DNA of 64,000 nt from Flammeovirgaceae bacterium UBA2366. Its GTDB lineage: Bacteria > Bacteroidota > Bacteroidia > Cytophagales > Cyclobacteriaceae. The DNA lies in NCBI GenBank assembly GCA_002344065.1, contig DDTK01000003.1, forward strand, positions 62,001-126,000, in the 5' to 3' direction. This document shows, piece after piece, positions 45,156 through 54,229 of this stretch. The notes under the pieces are model-generated. The model made no database searches. It saw only the letters and a list, made by a program, of their open reading frames with translations, and was not told the DNA's origin. A program made the translations under genes and the position numbers. The stretch's first letter is position 1. Each line of letters opens with the position of its first letter.

Positions 45156-45236
45156 AATAGCATTGTTGCCCGGATAAGAAAAAGTCGTGGCAAAGATATT
45201 GATGCCGCTTGCGGACAGTTGGCGAATAAATCCTAG
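45156..45236 (+). pseudogene. Displaced 3' end of rlmN
   Basis: The frame reads NSIVARIRKSRGKDIDAACGQ, then LANKS and a stop, matching the last 26 residues of RlmN at 20+ positions including the catalytic Cys. Weaker similarity extends upstream to about 45126 (LVSVRIKK). It has no start and cannot be functional. Bases 45178-45211 are identical to 42566-42599; flanking codons differ mainly at synonymous positions. Confidence 0.85.
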
Positions 45237-45238
45237 AT

Positions 45239-46129
45239 TCAGGACTTCTTACTCGCATTAAAGAGTTTCTCCTTCTCATCTTTGGTCAGGCTTTCGTAGC
45301 CCTGATCGGATATTTTATCGAGAATGGCGTCAATCTCTTCCTGCGAAGCTTTGCTGGCTGACTTTTTCGAAGGCCTTGATTTACGGGCTTCTTCACTTCT
45401 GTACGTAACCTTCACTTTTGGTTTTTCTTTGACTAAATCTTTAAACCAGTCCAATGTAGCAGTTATCCAACCACCCCAGTTAATGCCTGCCTGCAACTGT
45501 TTGATATAAATCAAACCCATTAATGCACCCCCCAGGTGAGCTACGTTACCGCCCAAATTAATTCCTTGTCGTACATAAAGCAGCGATAACACCACGTAAA
45601 ACATCGCGATGTATTTTATTTTTACGGGGCCAAAAAACAACAGGTAAAAAGTATAATTCGGCAACAGTACAGCCGTACCAACCACAATTGCATAAATAGC
45701 ACCTGATGCACCCACCATACCGGCATTGCCAAAAAAGCCAGGGCTGATATTATAGATAAGCAGGTAAGAGATGCCCCCGGTTAGTCCACCCAAAATGTAA
45801 AGGGCAACCAATTTATCACTGCCCAGGTATTCAACAAACACGCGGCCAAACCAGTACAACACCAGCATGTTAAAAAGGATGTGAAAAATATCCCACATGC
45901 TGTGGGCAAACATATAAGTGATTAACGTCCATGGGCGGGAAAAGAATTCGGAGATACCTGATGGTATAGTAAACTGTTTGTAAACAAAATTGAAAACGAA
46001 TTCAATTCCGCCTATCCAACTGAATAGATCAAGAACAACAAACACCAGGAATATCGTCACGTTGATGATGATCAACTGAACGTGTGCGTTGTTGTGCCGT
46101 TGAAATGCGCTTTTAAATTCGTCAAACAT
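45239..46129 (-). CDS. Rhomboid family intramembrane serine protease (long, with charged tail)
   Basis: This 296-residue protein has six or more membrane segments, the catalytic GASGAIYAI Ser (about residue 143), and the His in NVAHLGGALMG (about 196). The C-terminal 80 residues are charged and cytosolic (KPKVKVTYRSEEARKSRPSKKSASK). Rhomboids cut membrane proteins within the bilayer. It is followed upstream by a second rhomboid gene 9 bases away. Substrate unknown. Confidence 0.9.
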   Translation of the reverse strand: MFDEFKSAFQRHNNAHVQLIIINVTIFLVFVVLDLFSWIGGIEFVFNFVYKQFTIPSGISEFFSRPWTLITYMFAHSMWDIFHILFNMLVLYWFGRVFVEYLGSDKLVALYILGGLTGGISYLLIYNISPGFFGNAGMVGASGAIYAIVVGTAVLLPNYTFYLLFFGPVKIKYIAMFYVVLSLLYVRQGINLGGNVAHLGGALMGLIYIKQLQAGINWGGWITATLDWFKDLVKEKPKVKVTYRSEEARKSRPSKKSASKASQEEIDAILDKISDQGYESLTKDEKEKLFNASKKS

Positions 46130-46138
46130 TGTTTTGCA

Positions 46139-46771
46139 CTAATAATATGAACCGCCCTGGCCGCGCCACACTTTGATCAGAATAAACGCTACCACTATTC
46201 CCCCCAGGTGAGCAAAATGAGCCACGTTTCCGCTTCTATCCATAATAAATGTTAATCCAAATAAAAAGAATACAAGGTATTTAGCCTTAATGGGAATTGG
46301 CGGAATTAGCAACTGCACCTCCATATTAGGAAACAACATGCCAAACCCCATTAACACCCCATAAATTGCCCCGGATGCCCCCAACATTATTCCGCCACCA
46401 CCTCCAAAAAACAAATCAATTAATACGCTAAAGGCAGCTGCACCAACACCGGTTATTATATAAAATAATAAAAACCGCTTAGACCCCCAGAAGGTTTCAA
46501 GAATAGGGCCGGTAAAAGAGAGCATAAGCATATTGAAGAAGATATGCATAAAGCCTCCGTGCGCAAACATATAGGTAAATAACTGGTAGGGCTGGAAGCA
46601 GTCGGTGCGAACATTAAACAATGCCAGGTATGCGGTAACAGCATCTTGCCGGTATGAAAGGGAAACTCCAAAACAGCTGCCTACATCAACTACGGGTGAC
46701 ACCATTTGACCAATGAATACGATTGCATTGATCATTAACAAATTTCTGACAACGGGGGTGAGATTAAACAT
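46139..46771 (-). CDS. Rhomboid family intramembrane serine protease (short)
   Basis: This 210-residue protein has the rhomboid core: YMFAHGGFMHIFFNMLMLSF (HxxxN helix), LGASGAIYGVLMG (Ser) and NVAHFAHLGGIVVA (His). Only the core six-TM fold is present. It is the upstream member of a tandem pair, and both run in the same direction as mutL. Confidence 0.92.
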   Translation of the reverse strand: MFNLTPVVRNLLMINAIVFIGQMVSPVVDVGSCFGVSLSYRQDAVTAYLALFNVRTDCFQPYQLFTYMFAHGGFMHIFFNMLMLSFTGPILETFWGSKRFLLFYIITGVGAAAFSVLIDLFFGGGGGIMLGASGAIYGVLMGFGMLFPNMEVQLLIPPIPIKAKYLVFFLFGLTFIMDRSGNVAHFAHLGGIVVAFILIKVWRGQGGSYY

Positions 46772-46791
46772 GCAGCGGTACGGTAAAGCGG

Positions 46792-48600
46792 TTAATTACG
46801 TTTAAAATACATTCCAATTCTGGCCAAATCTAAAATAAAATACGTTGTTTCCCCATCAGGTGAATAACCGGGGGCTTTACACAACAGCAAACTCTCGACC
46901 AATGATTTCATCTCCTCTGCAGTAAGTTTGTCTCCGATTTTCAAAGCTGCACGCTTGGCAAGCGCCCGTGCTAAATTCTCCCGTATCGGTAGAGACAATT
47001 CCGATTGATTGAACTTAAATTGTTCTATCAGGCCTTCAAACAAGGCCTTTTCGTTACCGGAAGAAATACCGGAAGGTATACCATTGATCACCAATGTGTT
47101 TTTTCCAAACACCTCAAAGCGAAAACCGAGGCCCTTTATTTCATGTTCCATTTCCATAATCAAGGCAAAATCAGCCGCATGAAAGGAAACCGTTTGCGGA
47201 AACAAACTTTGCTGGCTCTCGCCTGTATTATTTGTCAGGCGATGTAAAAATTTCTCAAACAACACGCGCTCATGGGCAGCTTGCTGATGAATCACCATTA
47301 ATCCGTTTTTAACCTGTCGAAGAATGTAGTTATTATGTAACTGAAATAAGGGTTCGTAAACTGTTTTTGCAAGATGCTCTTCCTGCTTCGTTTGAAGAAA
47401 TTCAAGTTCCTTGGGCGACAAGTCCTGATTCGAGGTAATTCCTGACAGTCCCTCTCCTTCAAAAAGTTTTTCCCATTGTTGCAGATTGGATCGTTGAAAA
47501 GAAGTTTGAAACCTCTCTTCAAAGTAAACTTCACGAGCTGCATCCGTAGAGGTGCCACTTAATTTTGAAATAATGTTTACATCTTCAGCAAAATCAAGTG
47601 CAGGTGTAAGGTTATGTGCACCCAATGCCTGGCGAACAGCCGAGCGAACAACAGCATACACGGCACGCTCATCATCAAATTTTATTTCTGTTTTGGTAGG
47701 ATGAACATTGACATCAATATGTTTTGGATCGATTTCAATAAACAAAACATAAAAAGGAAAAGAGTTCTCCGTTACCAAACCTTCAAACGCATTCATTACG
47801 GCATGGTGCAGATAGTTGCTGCGGATAAACCGGTTGTTGACGAATAGAAATTGCTCGCCACGTGATTTACGTGCAAACTCTGGCCGGCCAATATACCCGG
47901 TAACTTTTACATAGTCTGTCTCTTCCGTGCAGGGAGCCAGTTGCTCCTGGTAAGCTTTACCGAATACATTGACAATACGATGACTGAGCTTACCCTGAGG
48001 TAAATCATAAATCAACTCATCACCCTGAACAAGAGAAAGTGAAATTTCAGGATTGGCTAATGCCAATCGCTGAAACTCATCAATAATGTGCTTAAGTTCA
48101 ACCGGATTGGATTTTAAAAAATTTCGCCTGGCAGGAATGTTATAGAATAGATTTTTAACACTAATACTGGTGCCTTTATCACACGCAACAACTTCCTGCC
48201 GCTTTACTTCCGAGCCCTCTACGATCAACAGCGTGCCCAACTCTTTATCGGCTTGCCTGGTTTTCATTTCCAGTTGTGAAACAGCCGCGATAGATGCCAG
48301 CGCCTCTCCGCGAAAGCCCATGGTACGGAGGGTAAATAAATCCTCAGCCTTTCTGATTTTTGATGTGGCGTGCCTTTCCAAACTCATTCGGGCATCCGTT
48401 TCTGACATTCCTGTGCCGTTATCAATAACCTGAATTAGACCTTTACCTGCATCTTTCACCACCAGCCTGATCGTATTAGCCCCTGCATCAATTGCGTTTT
48501 CCATCAACTCTTTAACAGCAGAAGCTGGGCGCTGCACCACTTCACCGGCAGCAATCTGGTTAGCTATAGAATCGGGTAAAAGCTGAATAATATCGGACAT
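46792..48600 (-). CDS. mutL: DNA mismatch repair protein MutL
   Basis: This 602-residue protein has the GHKL ATPase N-terminus: IAAGEVVQRPASAVKELMENAIDAGA, VIDNGTGM and TMGFRGEALASIAAVS. The C-terminal dimerisation domain is present. The endonuclease motif DQHAxxE is replaced by HQQAAHERVLFE, and the later CPHGR-type motif reads YSPDGETT. Endonuclease activity may thus be absent. It coordinates MutS recognition with strand removal. Confidence 0.94.
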   Translation of the reverse strand: MSDIIQLLPDSIANQIAAGEVVQRPASAVKELMENAIDAGANTIRLVVKDAGKGLIQVIDNGTGMSETDARMSLERHATSKIRKAEDLFTLRTMGFRGEALASIAAVSQLEMKTRQADKELGTLLIVEGSEVKRQEVVACDKGTSISVKNLFYNIPARRNFLKSNPVELKHIIDEFQRLALANPEISLSLVQGDELIYDLPQGKLSHRIVNVFGKAYQEQLAPCTEETDYVKVTGYIGRPEFARKSRGEQFLFVNNRFIRSNYLHHAVMNAFEGLVTENSFPFYVLFIEIDPKHIDVNVHPTKTEIKFDDERAVYAVVRSAVRQALGAHNLTPALDFAEDVNIISKLSGTSTDAAREVYFEERFQTSFQRSNLQQWEKLFEGEGLSGITSNQDLSPKELEFLQTKQEEHLAKTVYEPLFQLHNNYILRQVKNGLMVIHQQAAHERVLFEKFLHRLTNNTGESQQSLFPQTVSFHAADFALIMEMEHEIKGLGFRFEVFGKNTLVINGIPSGISSGNEKALFEGLIEQFKFNQSELSLPIRENLARALAKRAALKIGDKLTAEEMKSLVESLLLCKAPGYSPDGETTYFILDLARIGMYFKRN

Positions 48601-48607
48601 GATCGGC

Positions 48608-48979
48608 TTACGTCTGCTTGCGGAAAAATCTGACCCAGATATAAAATGGAATAATTAATGCTAAAAAGTAAACCGAAGTGTTGCCATAGTGGAGATAAGC
48701 CATCACCCATATTACCAATATAGTAATGATAACCAATCGTAAGATATTGGCTGAGGGATCAAAATTTTTGGTTTGCTTGCTTCGTGCTGCCCTGAATGAC
48801 CCGGCAATACGGGCTCGGTATTCATTGGCCACAATCTCTTCTTCATTTTTCAATCTTAACTCACGTTGTATACGCTCCTCCCGCTCCCTTCGTTCTTCAT
48901 CCAGTGGATCATAATGTCGGGGCGCAAAATTAAATCTTCTGTGCTTGGGTATCCGCGTAAATAAAGAAGGAATTTTCAT
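48608..48979 (-). CDS. Small membrane protein of unknown function upstream of mutL
   Basis: This 123-residue protein starts MKIPSLFTRIPKHRRFNFAPR, has a coiled, highly charged middle (ERREREERIQRELRLKNEEE) and two C-terminal hydrophobic segments (LVIITILVIWVMAYL and FLALIIPFYIWVRFF). ATG 48979 fits the conserved MKIP start seen in Bacteroidota; the open frame continues to 49036. It is separated from mutL by 7 bases, so they are likely co-transcribed. Function unknown. Confidence 0.68.
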   Translation of the reverse strand: MKIPSLFTRIPKHRRFNFAPRHYDPLDEERREREERIQRELRLKNEEEIVANEYRARIAGSFRAARSKQTKNFDPSANILRLVIITILVIWVMAYLHYGNTSVYFLALIIPFYIWVRFFRKQT

Positions 48980-49081
48980 TGCTGGAAATATTTGATTGCC
49001 TTTGATGTAATGCAACTTTTTAAGCTGCGTCACCATTATTTTATTTGGTACTAAATCTGGTTAATTTAAAGGCTTACAAAA

Positions 49082-52066
49082 ATGCCTCTATTCAGCTTCA
49101 ATTACAAAAAAGCAAACAGCCCACACAATAAAAAAGTTTGGTTGGCTCTCTGGCTTGTTTGCCTTAGTGTTTTACAGGTTTTTAGCCAAAACACGAGGGA
49201 GAAATGGGTCGATAGCGTATTTCAAAATCTATCGTTTGAGGCCAAAATAGGCCAGCTTATAATGATGCCGGTTGACGCCTATGCTGAAGATTCAGAAAAA
49301 GATAAACTACTGAACCTGGTTAACAACTATGGAATTGGGGGGGTTGTGTTGACACGTGGTGGACCAGTAACACACCAGCAGCTTCTTAAAGAACTACATG
49401 CCCAGTCTGCTGTACCTCTGCTGGTGGGACTAAATGCGGAAGAAGGACTAGGCTCAACACTGGACAGCACCCTGGTATTTCCACAAACCTTGATGTTGGG
49501 GGCGATACAGGATGACAGCTTGCTATTTTATTTTGGTGATGAGGTTGGCCGACAGCTCAAAGCACTAGGTATCCATATTACGTTTGCCCCAACTGCCGAT
49601 TTGAGTACAACCTTCAAGACGGATGATTTGGTTAACCATACTTTTGGCGAGAATCCAATACGTGTAGCCAATGCAGCCGTGTTGTATATGAAGGGCCTTC
49701 AGCATGCCGGTATTATTCCCGTAGCTAAACATTACCCCCACTACGGGCTTAAGGTTACCGGGTACACTAAAGGTGTCCCGATAATGGGCCTTGCCCAAGA
49801 TAATAAACAATCGCTATATCCACTTAAGCAATTGATTGACAATGGATGCCCGGCTATTCTATCTTCCTATATCCACGATCCGATTTTCCCCGATCGGAGA
49901 AAAATAACCAGAAAGAAAAAAAGAATTGTTCCGGAAGCACTACCTACATTATATACAGCGGACTACCTGAAAAGAAATTTCAACTTTCAAGGACTGGTTT
50001 TTAGTTACGTACCCGATGTAAAAGTATTACTCAGGAAATATCAACCTGGTGATTCAGAGATTTATGCTTTTCTGGCCGGAAACGATATTCTGCTATTTCC
50101 ACAAAACATTGCTGCCACTGTTCGGAAACTCCGAAGGCAAATAAAAAAGAACCCAGCCTTGTTAGCACAACTTGACGTGCGTGTAAAAAAAGTGCTTGCA
50201 TTCAAGTACAATGCGGGGTTACCTGCTGACGATCCACAGGATCCTGAGAATTTGTACGAAAAACTCAACACCATTGAGGCCCGCGTGCTCAGGCGTGATC
50301 TTTACGAAAAATCAGTTTCAATTGCATTTGATGATCAGGAAATTTTACCGATAAAAATTCTGGAGAACACATCCTTCGCATCCCTTTCCATTGGTGAGCG
50401 TAAAGAAAATGAATTCAGCAGTTATCTTTCGCGTTACGCACCCTTCGATCATTTTCAGTTTCATCAGTCAGATGAGGATACAACACTGCTTATTGAAGAA
50501 CTTAAAAAGTACAATGTAGTAGTAGCCGCTGTATTCCTGACCAGTTCAGGCTTAGTTTCTGAATACCCGGCACTGCTCGATGAATTGGCAAAACATACAA
50601 AAGTAGTGGTCTGCAATTTCGGGCCACCATCAAAACTTAGTTTGTTCACCGGACCTAAAACCATAGTACAAGCTTTTGTTGACGATGCACTGATGCGCAG
50701 AACAGTGCCACAGATTTTGTTTGGCGGATTGAACGCCAGCGGAAAACTTCCTCTTTCAATAAATGATAAAATTGCTGAAGGGTCAGGAAAATCCACTCCT
50801 ATGTTGGGAAGATTGTCGTATTCTTTGCCAGAGACAGTTGGCATGAGCAGTCAATCATTGGAAAGAATTTCAGCTATTGTTCGTGAAGCCATCGAAACAC
50901 AAGCAACACCGGGGTGCCAGATTCTGATTGCTAAAAATGGAAAAGTGATCTACGAGAAATCCTTCGGGTGGTATACTTACGATAACACACAGCCGGTAAC
51001 AGACGAAACTATTTACGACCTGGCCTCCATGACCAAGGTTTTGGGTACACTTCAATCGGTTATGTTTTTATATGATCGCGGACTGATTGATGTCAATCGT
51101 AAAGTTTCATACTACCTTCCTGAACTTCGATCGACCAATAAAAAGGATGTAAACCTTAAAGATGTACTCACACACCAGGCGGGGTTACTTGCCTTTGTTC
51201 CGTTGTGGCCGCAGACCACGAAAAATGAAAAAGAGTTTTTGCCCTACTACTATAATCCTGTACGCACTGAAAAATACTCTTTGCAGGTTTCTCCAAATTT
51301 ATTCGCTGCACCGGTTATCCGTGATTCCTTATGGAAGTGGACCTTTGAATCGCGAATGATTGAAAAGCCTGCGCGAACTCCCTATACGCTGCGGTATAGC
51401 GACATTGGCTTTTGGTTAATGCACAGACTATCCGAGAAATTACTCAATCAACCTATGGATGATTTCTTATGGCAGAATTTATTCGAGCCGATAGGAGCAA
51501 GCACCACAGGATACAATCCGCTAAATCGCTTCCCTGTCTCTCGCATAGCGCCCACCGAATACGATAAAATCTTCCGCAAAGACATGATCCACGGCACCGT
51601 ACACGATGAGCGTGCCGCCATGATGGGTGGTGTTGCCGGGCATGCCGGATTATTCAGCACAGCCCATGATGTTGCCAAAATAGGGCAAATGCTATTACAA
51701 AAAGGCTATTATGGTGGGTATCAATACCTCAAGCCAGAAACTGTTGAACTGTTTACTGCCAAACAGTTTGAAAACAGCCGGAGGGGACTGGGCTGGGACA
51801 AGCCCATTCAAAGTGATTGGGCCACCCCTGCTTCACTCTTCTCATCCCCCCGAACGTATGGCCATACGGGGTTTACAGGCACGTGTATCTGGATAGATCC
51901 GGAATTTGAGCTGGTTTATGTATTCTTGTCAAACCGGGTTTATCCTGACCGTAGCACTAAACTAATTACGACCAATATTCGTTCTCGGATACAAGACGTT
52001 ATTTATCAATCCATATTTGATTATTGTCAATACCCAAACCCATTCCTGTGGAGCAAATCAAGATAG
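49082..52066 (+). CDS. GH3-type glycosidase / serine beta-lactamase fusion, secreted
   Basis: This 994-residue protein has a signal-like segment (LALWLVCLSVLQVFSQ). A GH3 N-terminal barrel follows (about 40-370: KIGQLIMMPVDAY, VPLLVGLNAEEGLGS, VAKHYPHYG), then a GH3 C-domain-like part (about 410-570). A class C beta-lactamase/esterase domain starts near 590 with SxxK in DLASMTKVLG, YSD in LRYSDIGFW and HTGFTG near the end. In the GH3 half the expected catalytic His/Asp loop (DSH after the HFPGHG-type motif) and the FSDA nucleophile Asp are absent (FSYVPD). A peptidoglycan role (amidase or carboxypeptidase plus muramyl/GlcNAc binding) is inferred. It overlaps bshA by 19 bases. Confidence 0.88.
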   Translation: MPLFSFNYKKANSPHNKKVWLALWLVCLSVLQVFSQNTREKWVDSVFQNLSFEAKIGQLIMMPVDAYAEDSEKDKLLNLVNNYGIGGVVLTRGGPVTHQQLLKELHAQSAVPLLVGLNAEEGLGSTLDSTLVFPQTLMLGAIQDDSLLFYFGDEVGRQLKALGIHITFAPTADLSTTFKTDDLVNHTFGENPIRVANAAVLYMKGLQHAGIIPVAKHYPHYGLKVTGYTKGVPIMGLAQDNKQSLYPLKQLIDNGCPAILSSYIHDPIFPDRRKITRKKKRIVPEALPTLYTADYLKRNFNFQGLVFSYVPDVKVLLRKYQPGDSEIYAFLAGNDILLFPQNIAATVRKLRRQIKKNPALLAQLDVRVKKVLAFKYNAGLPADDPQDPENLYEKLNTIEARVLRRDLYEKSVSIAFDDQEILPIKILENTSFASLSIGERKENEFSSYLSRYAPFDHFQFHQSDEDTTLLIEELKKYNVVVAAVFLTSSGLVSEYPALLDELAKHTKVVVCNFGPPSKLSLFTGPKTIVQAFVDDALMRRTVPQILFGGLNASGKLPLSINDKIAEGSGKSTPMLGRLSYSLPETVGMSSQSLERISAIVREAIETQATPGCQILIAKNGKVIYEKSFGWYTYDNTQPVTDETIYDLASMTKVLGTLQSVMFLYDRGLIDVNRKVSYYLPELRSTNKKDVNLKDVLTHQAGLLAFVPLWPQTTKNEKEFLPYYYNPVRTEKYSLQVSPNLFAAPVIRDSLWKWTFESRMIEKPARTPYTLRYSDIGFWLMHRLSEKLLNQPMDDFLWQNLFEPIGASTTGYNPLNRFPVSRIAPTEYDKIFRKDMIHGTVHDERAAMMGGVAGHAGLFSTAHDVAKIGQMLLQKGYYGGYQYLKPETVELFTAKQFENSRRGLGWDKPIQSDWATPASLFSSPRTYGHTGFTGTCIWIDPEFELVYVFLSNRVYPDRSTKLITTNIRSRIQDVIYQSIFDYCQYPNPFLWSKSR

Positions 52067-53199
52067 GCATAGTATGTTACCCAACGTTTGGCGGTAGCGG
52101 AGTAGTGGCTACTGAACTGGGCAAAGCATTAGCCCAAGAGGGGCACAAAGTTCATTTTATAACCTATTCACAACCCAGCAGACTGGATTTTCTGAATGAG
52201 AATATATTCTACCACGAAGTAGAGTTCAGATCATACCCATTATTTGAATATCCGCCTTATGAACTGGCGCTGGCCAGCAAAATGGTGAGTGTCGCCATGA
52301 ATGAAAAACTCGATCTGCTTCATGTTCACTATGCCATTCCGCATGCCTCGGCAGCGTACATGGCCAAGCAAATACTAAAAACACAAGGTATAGTTATGCC
52401 CGTAGTAACTACCCTGCACGGAACGGACATTACGCTGGTGGGTAAAGACGCATCGTACGAACCGGTGGTTACTTTTAGCATCAATCAATCAGACGGAGTT
52501 ACGGCTGTATCAGAAGATCTGAAAAGAGAAACCTTCGAGCACTTCAAAATCACAAACGAAATAGAGGTGATTCCGAACTTCATTGATCTTGCTAAATTCA
52601 AAAAGCAAAAAAAAGATCATTTTAAACGAGCCATTTGCCCGGAAGGAGAAATGTTGGTTGTGCATACTTCCAATTTCAGAAAAGTGAAGCGTATTGGCGA
52701 TGTTATTAAAGTATTCTATAATATTCAAAAAGAAATACCAGCCAAACTACTGATGATCGGTGATGGCCCTGAACGGGTTGGCGCAGAACAACAATGCCGT
52801 GATCTTGGAATCTGTGACAATATTCGATTCCTCGGAAAACTTGAAGCGGTAGAGGAGGTTCTCTCCGTTGCCGATTTATTTTTAATGCCCTCTGAAAAAG
52901 AAAGTTTTGGTTTGGCAGCCCTGGAGGCAATGGCGTGCGAAGTGCCGGTAATCTCATCCAACACAGGCGGAATACCCGAACTGAACATTCAGGGTGTAAC
53001 CGGCTTTATGAGTAACGTTGGCGATACGGAAGACATGACACGCAAAGCATTGTTTGTTCTTGACAAAAAGAATCTGCCGAAATTCAAAGAAAATGCTCTG
53101 AACCGGGCAAAAGAATTCGACATCAGCCGTATACTTCCCCGATATGAAGACTATTACGTTAAGATTATCGAGAAAACCAATGTAAAAGTAATTCGTTAA
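52048..53199 (+). CDS. bshA: N-acetyl-alpha-D-glucosaminyl L-malate synthase
   Basis: This 383-residue GT4 glycosyltransferase makes the first intermediate of bacillithiol from UDP-GlcNAc and malate. It opens with KIGIVCYPTFGGSGVVATELG, the BshA signature, and has VHTSNFRKVKRIGDVI, FLGKLEAVEEVLSVADLFLMPSEKESFGLAALEAMACEVPVI (GT4 donor site). Start GTG 52048 was chosen, with TTG 52024 as alternative. bshB and bshC are not in the window. Confidence 0.9.
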   Translation: MEQIKIGIVCYPTFGGSGVVATELGKALAQEGHKVHFITYSQPSRLDFLNENIFYHEVEFRSYPLFEYPPYELALASKMVSVAMNEKLDLLHVHYAIPHASAAYMAKQILKTQGIVMPVVTTLHGTDITLVGKDASYEPVVTFSINQSDGVTAVSEDLKRETFEHFKITNEIEVIPNFIDLAKFKKQKKDHFKRAICPEGEMLVVHTSNFRKVKRIGDVIKVFYNIQKEIPAKLLMIGDGPERVGAEQQCRDLGICDNIRFLGKLEAVEEVLSVADLFLMPSEKESFGLAALEAMACEVPVISSNTGGIPELNIQGVTGFMSNVGDTEDMTRKALFVLDKKNLPKFKENALNRAKEFDISRILPRYEDYYVKIIEKTNVKVIR

Positions 53200-53237
53200 A
53201 ATACTGGTTGAGTGTCAGTTATTATTTTTGAAGAAAT

Positions 53238-53870
53238 ATGGAGGCGATGACAGAAGTAACACCAAAAAACAAAGGAACTAAACAGCTCTTCAAAAATCCT
53301 GTTCTCGAAAAACTTACACGAACGCACATTTCTGTGCCCCTCATAATATTTTTTACCTACGCAGCAGCATTACTTTACTGGAGCATTACGCATACTGAAC
53401 TTAATCCATTATTAACAACTACACTTTTTTTTGTAGGATGGCTGGCCTTTACATGGGTGGAGTATAATGTGCATCGTTATGTTTTTCATATGCGTGCACA
53501 CACGGAAAAAAGAAAGGAATTACAGTATACGTTACACGGTGTCCACCATGAATATCCGAAGGATAAGGAAAGACTGGCCATGCCCCCCGTGCTAAGCATA
53601 ACCATTGCCACCGTGCTTTTACTTTTGCTTCGTTTAGTTATGGGTGATTTTGTATTTGCCTTTTTACCGGGTTTTCTGGTTGGATATGCCAGTTACCTGG
53701 GGGTACATTACATGGTGCATGCCTGTCAACCACCTAAAAACTTTCTAAAAGCACTTTGGGTAAACCATAGCATTCACCACTATAAGGATGGGGAAATTGT
53801 ATTTGGGGTGTCATCACCCCTATGGGACTATATCTATCGTACAATGAAAGAAAAGCCTAGAATCTCGTAG
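53238..53870 (+). CDS. Fatty acid hydroxylase / sterol desaturase superfamily membrane protein
   Basis: This 210-residue protein has four or so membrane segments and His clusters for the di-iron centre: HRYVFH, HGVHHEYP, HYMVHA and NHSIHHYKDG. The order and spacing fit fatty acid 2-hydroxylase-type proteins. In Cytophagales, hydroxylated sulfonolipids are possible products, but this is inference. Confidence 0.85.
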   Translation: MEAMTEVTPKNKGTKQLFKNPVLEKLTRTHISVPLIIFFTYAAALLYWSITHTELNPLLTTTLFFVGWLAFTWVEYNVHRYVFHMRAHTEKRKELQYTLHGVHHEYPKDKERLAMPPVLSITIATVLLLLLRLVMGDFVFAFLPGFLVGYASYLGVHYMVHACQPPKNFLKALWVNHSIHHYKDGEIVFGVSSPLWDYIYRTMKEKPRIS

Positions 53871-53890
53871 AAGACGGATTTCTTAATACC

Positions 53891-53926
53891 AAAAAAGCCA
53901 CCCTTTTACCTTGGGTGGCTTTTTTT
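53891..53926. terminator. Strong bidirectional terminator
   Basis: Perfect arms AAAAAAGCCACCC and GGGTGGCTTTTTT enclose a 9-base loop. A and T runs on both sides let it work for the hydroxylase gene (plus) and the small lipoprotein gene (minus). Confidence 0.85.
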
Positions 53927-53947
53927 GATTGCCTGGGTGTAGGCTAA

Positions 53948-54073
53948 TCAGATTTTTGTTTCTTTAACCTCCGGCTGCTTTACAGGCTTCTTGGCATACG
54001 TGGCACACGTATAGGATGAGCAAGAGCCTAAAAAAAGCGCCAAAAGGCTTAAAACCAGTACAGACTTTTTCAT
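53948..54073 (-). CDS. Small lipoprotein (41 residues)
   Basis: This ORF was found by eye: it starts MKKSVLVLSLLALFLGSCSS and continues with YTCATYAKKPVKQPEVKETKI. The lipobox LGSC at about residue 15-18 gives a mature lipoprotein of about 24 residues. It ends near the bidirectional terminator. The remaining 54074-54229 stretch holds only promoter-like AT-rich sequence. Confidence 0.72.
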   Translation of the reverse strand: MKKSVLVLSLLALFLGSCSSYTCATYAKKPVKQPEVKETKI

Positions 54074-54229
54074 AGCACTATTGTTTAATTGTTGATCAAA
54101 AATAGGCCGTGCAGACCTTGAAATATTTCCTTAATCACGGATTATATTACGTAGGTTCAAAAAATTAAGTTCCAAAAAAGAAACAGAATCCCTGAATTTA
54201 GGGTTTAAAAGGAATCTTTCACTAAATCT

